Shown piece by piece: positions 6,148-9,738 of a stretch of 9,738 bases of DNA; position 1 is the first letter of the stretch; every line of letters starts with the position of its first letter. The notes below the pieces were generated by a model. That model worked only from the letters and a program-made list of their open reading frames with translations, was not told the DNA's origin and did no database searches. The stretch spans positions 1-9,738 of the forward strand of contig JACPRR010000221.1 of the NCBI GenBank assembly GCA_016189825.1, written 5' to 3'. The translations under genes were made by a program, and so were the position numbers. This DNA comes from Chloroflexota bacterium (lineage in GTDB: Bacteria > Chloroflexota > Dehalococcoidia > JACPPY01).

Positions 6148-7327
6148 GTGCCGCATAGTATTGCGGAACTGCGGCATAGTAGACCCCGCGAGCATAGAGT
6201 CCTATCGTGCTCACGGCGGCTTCCAGGCGTTGCGAAAAGCAAAGCAGTTAACACCGGACCAGGTTGTGCAGGAGGTGAAGCGGTCAGGTCTCAGGGGACG
6301 GGGCGGCGCCGGTTTCCCCACAGGCATGAAATGGGAACTTGCCGCCAGATCTCCGGGCGAAGCCCACTACGTCATCTGCAACGCCGATGAGGGCGAGGTC
6401 GGCACTTTCAAGGACCGCTACATACTACAGAACGATCCCTACGGCCTGTTCGAGGGGATTGCCATCGCGTGCCATGCCATCGGAGCGAGAACCGCCTACC
6501 TGTACCTTCGGGCAGAGTATCATCACCTTCTCGGACAACTCCTGCGCGCGCTGAAAGAGACAGGCGATGCCGAATTGGGCTGTCACATCGAGGTCCGCGA
6601 AGGTGCAGGCGCTTACGTCTGCGGAGAAGAATCCGCGCTCATGGAGTCCATAGAAGGCAAGCGAGGCGAGGCCCGCTACCGGCCCCCGTTCCCGCCCAAC
6701 CACGGACTGTGGCAGGAGCCCACCGTCATCAACAACGTCGAGACGCTAATGAACATCGTCCCCATCATCCAGAACGGAGCGGATTGGTACAAGACCATCG
6801 GCTCGGGCCCGTGTCCGGGTACGAAGGCGTTCTCCGTTACCGGCGACGTCGAGCGGCCTGGCGTCTACGAGGTGCCCTTTGGGACGGCGCTCGCAGAGCT
6901 TGTTGTGGACCTTGCCGGCGCCGTGAACGTAAAGGCGGTCCAGGTGGGCGGCGCCTCCGGGCGCGTGGTCCCTGCCGCGAAGCTGGACACGCCGCTGACA
7001 TTCGAGACCGTTCTAGGGGCAGGCGCCGTCGTGGTGCTTGACGCCTCCAGAAGCATGGTGGAACTGGCAACGCAGAATGTCACGTTCTTCGCCGAAGAGT
7101 CATGCGGCAAGTGCGTCCCGTGCCGCGAGGGAAACCAGATACTCCTCCACCTGTTGACAACCTTGCAGCAGAGGTCAGGGAAGGAGCAGGACATCGACGC
7201 ACTGCGCGAGCTTTCGGAAGTGATGATGATTTCTTGCCTGTGCGGACTGGGGCAAGCGGCGCCGAACTCGGTAGTGGATACGCTGGAGCATTTCGGAGAC
7301 GAGTACTACTCCATGGTGCGCAGGTAA
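6140..7327 (+). CDS. nuoF: NuoF/HoxF-like NADH-binding flavoprotein subunit
   Basis: 395-residue FMN- and NADH-binding subunit, the electron entry point of the module. FMN/NADH motifs: GRGGAGFPTG (53-62), NADEGE at 81-86 followed by VGTFKDR, and GAGAYVCGEE (155-164). An SLBB domain starts near GDVERPG (235). The C-terminal [4Fe-4S] domain has C322, C325, C328 (SCGKCVPCREG) and C368 (LCGLG). It lacks the N-terminal 2Fe-2S extension of HoxF or HydB and the C-terminal ferredoxin domain found in Hyd/Hnd bifurcating subunits, so it resembles plain NuoF. The usual Pro after NADExE is Val87 here. The GTG start is fixed by the SD at 6127-6134 and overlaps nuoE by eight bases. Partners are the adjacent NuoE and HoxU products. 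NAD(H) rather than NADP(H) use is assumed from the family. Confidence 0.93.
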   Translation: MPECRIVLRNCGIVDPASIESYRAHGGFQALRKAKQLTPDQVVQEVKRSGLRGRGGAGFPTGMKWELAARSPGEAHYVICNADEGEVGTFKDRYILQNDPYGLFEGIAIACHAIGARTAYLYLRAEYHHLLGQLLRALKETGDAELGCHIEVREGAGAYVCGEESALMESIEGKRGEARYRPPFPPNHGLWQEPTVINNVETLMNIVPIIQNGADWYKTIGSGPCPGTKAFSVTGDVERPGVYEVPFGTALAELVVDLAGAVNVKAVQVGGASGRVVPAAKLDTPLTFETVLGAGAVVVLDASRSMVELATQNVTFFAEESCGKCVPCREGNQILLHLLTTLQQRSGKEQDIDALRELSEVMMISCLCGLGQAAPNSVVDTLEHFGDEYYSMVRR

Positions 7328-7362
7328 TGCGCCTGGCGTAAGGCAGGGTGCTGAAGCAGCGG

Positions 7363-7369
7363 TAGGAGA
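7363..7369 (+). promoter_or_regulatory. Ribosome binding site of the second metV
   Basis: TAGGAGA lies 5 nt before ATG 7375. It is inside the 47-bp gap after nuoF, the largest gap in the plus-strand gene run; no promoter motif is convincing there. Confidence 0.6.
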
Positions 7370-7374
7370 CGCGG

Positions 7375-8022
7375 ATGTATACCATCACCAAACAGAAGAC
7401 GGGACAGGAGCTGAAGGAGAGCCTTGCCACGTTCGACAGCCTCTATGTCATCGGCTGCGGAACGTGCGCAACGGCCTGCCACACTGGCGGCAAGGCAGAG
7501 GTCATGAGCATGAAGACCATGCTTCAAGAGGCGGGGAAGACGGTCACCGGCTGGATGGTGGTGCCTACTCCGTGCGACAGCCTGACCAGGTTCGCCATCG
7601 AAGAGGAGTCTGACAGGATCGCCTCGGCCTCCGCCGTGCTGGTCATGGCATGCGCTTACGGGGTCCAGAACGTGGCTGCTTTTACAGAGAAAGCAGTGAT
7701 ACCTGCCCTTGACACGCTGTTCTTCGGCATGGAAGGGGCGCCGGGCCAGTTCAGCGAGGTCTGCCTTCAGTGCGGGGAGTGCGTACTGGCCTCGACCGGC
7801 GGCATTTGTCCCATTACCTCCTGTCCCAAAGGGCTCGTCAACGGCCCGTGCGGCGGCACTAAAGAAGGAAAGTGTGAGGTAGACGCCTCTAGGGACTGCG
7901 CATGGACTCTCATCTACAACCGCCTCAAGAAGCAGGGGAGGCTGGACCTGATGCGCAAGATTCAGAGCCCGAAGGACTTCCAGAAGATGACCCACCCCAG
8001 ACGGGCAAGCGTCATCGCGTGA
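7375..8022 (+). CDS. metV: MetV-like methylenetetrahydrofolate reductase small subunit, copy 2
   Basis: 215 residues, complete, so it also shows what the truncated copy at the left edge lacks. The N-terminal motif C28/C31/C35 (GCGTCATACH) is followed by a Rossmann-like middle region, then the cysteine-rich C-terminal block: C130, C133, C136, C145, C150, C159, C167 and C175 (CLQCGEC ... GICPITSC ... NGPCGG ... GKCEV ... DCAW). Such MetV proteins bind zinc and iron-sulfur clusters and form a tight complex with MetF, feeding electrons to its flavin. It precedes a metF copy by 12 bp, the standard MetV-MetF pairing. Similarity to copy 1 is strong in the cysteine block (both read NGPCGG and GKCEV) but weak elsewhere, so the duplication is old or one copy was acquired. 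SD TAGGAGA at 7363-7369 supports the start. Confidence 0.9.
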   Translation: MYTITKQKTGQELKESLATFDSLYVIGCGTCATACHTGGKAEVMSMKTMLQEAGKTVTGWMVVPTPCDSLTRFAIEEESDRIASASAVLVMACAYGVQNVAAFTEKAVIPALDTLFFGMEGAPGQFSEVCLQCGECVLASTGGICPITSCPKGLVNGPCGGTKEGKCEVDASRDCAWTLIYNRLKKQGRLDLMRKIQSPKDFQKMTHPRRASVIA

Positions 8023-8034
8023 GAAAGGCAGCAG

Positions 8035-8904
8035 ATGTCGAAACTGAGAGATGCCCTGCAGTCCGGCAGGTTCGTAGTGACCGCCGAAATAGCCCCACCC
8101 AAGGGAGTGGATATCTCGGAGATGCTTGATAGCGCCCACCTTCTGCGGGACAGGGTAACCGCGGTAAACGTCACCGATCAGCAGAGCTCGGTGATGCGGC
8201 TTGGCTCGCTCGCCGCATGCCACCTCCTGGCGGATAACGGCGTCGAAACCGTTTTCCAGATGACTACGCGCGACCGCAATCGCATCGCATTGCAGTCTGA
8301 CTTGCTGTCAGCCTATGTGATGGGCATCGAGAACGTCCTCTGCCTGACCGGAGACTACGTTACACTTGGCGATCACCCTCACGCCAAGCCAGTGTTCGAC
8401 CTTGAGTCGGTCGGCCTGCTACGAGCTGCAAAGCAGTTGGAGCGCGGAAGTGACATGTCCGAGAAGCCGCTCAAAGGGGCCCCGAAATTTTTCCTCGGCG
8501 CGGTGGTCACGCCGGGGGCCAACCCACTTGAGCCGCAACTATTCAAGATGGAAAAGAAAGTCGCAGCAGGCGCCCAATTCTTCCAGACACAGGCCGTATA
8601 CGAACCATCCAGGTTCGAATCGTTCATGCAGTACGCCAGGCAGTTCAAGGTCCCTGTGCTCGCCGGGATCATACCTCTGAAGTCCGCCGGGATGGCCCGT
8701 TTCATGAACAACAACGTCGCCGGCGTCTACGTTCCCGAAGCGCTTATCGAGGAGATAAGCAAGGCCGATGACAAGTACCGGAAAAGCCTGGAGATAACCG
8801 CCCGTCTGATCAACCAGATCAGACCCATGTGCGACGGAGTGCACGTGATGGCGATCGGCTGGGAGAGGAAAGTCCCCGACATCCTGGACGCAGCCGGGCT
8901 GTAG
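8035..8904 (+). CDS. metF: Methylenetetrahydrofolate reductase, MetF type, copy 2
   Basis: 289-residue MetF TIM barrel with E18 (TAEIAPPKG), VNVTDQQ, TRDRNRIALQSD, D107 (CLTGD) and Q186 (QTQAVYE) in place, so the flavin and folate sites look functional. It reads as the direct partner of the metV located 12 bp upstream. Compared with copy 1 it lacks the short C-terminal tail and differs in the loop after the CLTGD motif (YVTLGDHPHAKPVFD), while still sharing long identical runs such as DRNRIALQSD and KSAGMAR. It is the last gene of the plus-strand run: a strong hairpin begins 38 bp after its stop. SD-like AAAGG at 8024-8028 lies 6 nt before ATG 8035. Whether it is specific for THF or another pterin, and which direction it runs in, cannot be told from sequence. 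Confidence 0.92.
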   Translation: MSKLRDALQSGRFVVTAEIAPPKGVDISEMLDSAHLLRDRVTAVNVTDQQSSVMRLGSLAACHLLADNGVETVFQMTTRDRNRIALQSDLLSAYVMGIENVLCLTGDYVTLGDHPHAKPVFDLESVGLLRAAKQLERGSDMSEKPLKGAPKFFLGAVVTPGANPLEPQLFKMEKKVAAGAQFFQTQAVYEPSRFESFMQYARQFKVPVLAGIIPLKSAGMARFMNNNVAGVYVPEALIEEISKADDKYRKSLEITARLINQIRPMCDGVHVMAIGWERKVPDILDAAGL

Positions 8905-8941
8905 GCCGGGGGCTTCGCACAACGGATCATCTCCGCAAAGA

Positions 8942-8976
8942 GAAGGAGGGACGGCAAGACTTGCCGTCCCTCCTTC
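8942..8976. terminator. Perfect 16-bp hairpin between convergent genes, likely bidirectional terminator
   Basis: Positions 8942-8957 (GAAGGAGGGACGGCAA) pair exactly with 8961-8976 around a 3-nt loop (GAC), or 15 bp with a 5-nt loop. It lies between the stop of metF (8904) and the stop of the minus-strand gene (8994), where a shared terminator is expected. There is no T-tract on either side: a C5G6 run (8976-8986) follows on the plus strand. It may thus act without a U-tract or as an RNA 3'-end stabiliser. The remaining 8905-8941 shows nothing recognisable. Confidence 0.8.
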
Positions 8977-8993
8977 CCCCGGGGGGATTCGCC

Positions 8994-9737
8994 CTATTTG
9001 ACAAAAACTAGCTTGTTAACACCGCCACTGAAGGCGTGGCGGACCTGCGCGTTATCGAAGACGGCAACACCAAAGTAGTAAGTCTTGCCAAGGTCAGTGT
9101 ACTGCACATCGAACTGGGAGCCAGTATTTAGCTTGCGACTCCACTCCAGCGTATACTTGCCATCCCTGTAGACATTTGCTGAGGTGAAATCGCCGCGGTC
9201 ACCGCTGAAGGTGGCGACGATAATGCCGGGCACCTCGTCACTTGCCTTGTACTTGCTATCGTCCAGGGCGACTTTCTCGCCGTCTATGATCCAATAGGGC
9301 GGGGCCGCCTTGTTGCCGGGCAGGGCGAACTTCGGCAGCTTCTTGTCGTCAAGCGTGTTGTCAGCGTAACCGCCAGCAGTCTTGGGGTCGCTCTTACGCC
9401 CGGCCTCGGGCGCTGTTTGAGCATTGTAGCGAGTGTTATCAACATACTGGTCGTCTATCTGGCCAACGGTCCCGGTACGGATGCTCTTCCAGTGCCATAT
9501 GTCGCCCGATTCCCCGGCATTAGCGGTATACTTGTTTCCGAATGCCTTGCCCGGCTCTCCGGCGTGACAGACGACAAAGCAGCCCTGAGTGTTGAATCCG
9601 GCTATAGAGTCATTGATGTTCCAGATCATTGCCATCTTGTCTTCGTAATAGAGGTTGTTGTCGCCACCCTTATCATTGGGGTCGCTGAGCTTCTTCCATG
9701 TTCCGTCAGCCTGCTTCTGGAAAGGGGCGCGCCTGAC
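8994..9737 (-). CDS. Ethylbenzene dehydrogenase-related (EB_dh type) haem-binding protein, 5' partial
   Basis: The frame is open to the right edge; 247 codons of the C-terminal part are visible and the stop is at 8994-8996. The start of the visible part (PFQKQADGTWKKLSDPNDKG, then NNLYYEDKMAMIWNI) and the end (HAFSGGVNKLVFVK) resemble the EB_dh domain, a beta-sandwich that binds haem b in the gamma subunit of ethylbenzene dehydrogenase and DMSO-reductase-type II enzymes. A CFVVCH motif (coding bases 9581-9564) has the form CX3CH, a variant of the c-type haem site CX2CH, suggesting an added c-type haem. Such proteins are exported; the signal peptide would lie outside the window. It is convergent with the metabolic operon and probably not part of its function. 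ATG 9635 is internal, since the family similarity continues upstream of it. A periplasmic or extracellular cytochrome-like role is inferred. Confidence 0.65.
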   Translation of the reverse strand, partial: VRRAPFQKQADGTWKKLSDPNDKGGDNNLYYEDKMAMIWNINDSIAGFNTQGCFVVCHAGEPGKAFGNKYTANAGESGDIWHWKSIRTGTVGQIDDQYVDNTRYNAQTAPEAGRKSDPKTAGGYADNTLDDKKLPKFALPGNKAAPPYWIIDGEKVALDDSKYKASDEVPGIIVATFSGDRGDFTSANVYRDGKYTLEWSRKLNTGSQFDVQYTDLGKTYYFGVAVFDNAQVRHAFSGGVNKLVFVK

Positions 9738-9738
9738 A

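Noticed and set aside
5284..6195. Minus-strand open frame of about 300 codons opposite hoxU and nuoE
   Set aside because: Antisense to two genes with complete iron-sulfur ligand sets; nothing in its translation resembles a known fold.
4930..7327. Part of a full complex I operon or an Fe-hydrogenase operon
   Set aside because: No membrane Nuo subunits, no H-cluster or [NiFe] subunit and no NuoG catalytic domain follow; the next genes are metV and metF. The gene order U-E-F also argues against complex I.
7306..8223. Minus-strand open frame of about 300 codons opposite metV and metF copy 2
   Set aside because: Spans antisense across two real genes and their junction; no family features.
9727..9734. 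GGCGCGCC palindrome near the right edge
   Set aside because: It is an ordinary 8-bp palindrome within an open coding frame of high GC content; no repeat or regulatory context.

Overview
The window is a compact, high-GC (about 60% by eye), gene-dense stretch from an anaerobic, probably acetyl-CoA-pathway-using bacterium. One long plus-strand gene run covers positions 1 to 8904 and is cut by the left edge. It ends at a strong hairpin. A convergent minus-strand gene follows, cut by the right edge. There are no tRNA, rRNA, CRISPR or mobile-element signals. Taxonomy cannot be fixed from the sequence. MetF/MetV plus Hdr and Nuo-type subunits occur in acetogens, in Chloroflexota (Dehalococcoidia and relatives) and in sulfate-reducing Desulfobacterota. 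The ethylbenzene-dehydrogenase-type haem protein also fits such anaerobes. Chloroflexota is my first guess, with low certainty.

Layout, left to right: (1) the C-terminal part of a MetV zinc/iron-sulfur protein (2-580); (2) a fused HdrC-HdrB (HdrD-like) iron-sulfur protein (577-1998); (3) a soluble histidine kinase with an N-terminal cNMP-binding-like domain (2015-3130); (4) a MetF-type methylenetetrahydrofolate reductase (3169-4086); (5, 6) two single-domain response regulators (4112-4516 and 4556-4939); (7-9) a three-gene NADH dehydrogenase module like HoxU/NuoE/NuoF (4930-7327); (10, 11) a second MetV-MetF pair (7375-8022 and 8035-8904); (12) a 16-bp perfect hairpin (8942-8976); (13) on the minus strand, the C-terminal part of an EB_dh-family haem protein (8994-9737).

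Intergenic gaps in the plus-strand run are 47 bp or less, several genes overlap, and no internal promoter or terminator is evident, so it reads as one operon. The simplest reading is a soluble, NADH-linked methylene-THF reductase system. NuoF (FMN, NADH) passes electrons through NuoE and HoxU iron-sulfur clusters to HdrCB and the MetV clusters, and from there to the MetF flavin, which reduces methylene-THF to methyl-THF or runs in reverse. An HdrA-type bifurcating flavoprotein is not in the window and could lie upstream. The unusual points are the second MetV-MetF pair and a three-part phosphorelay (sensor kinase plus two output-less receivers) inserted between the metabolic genes.
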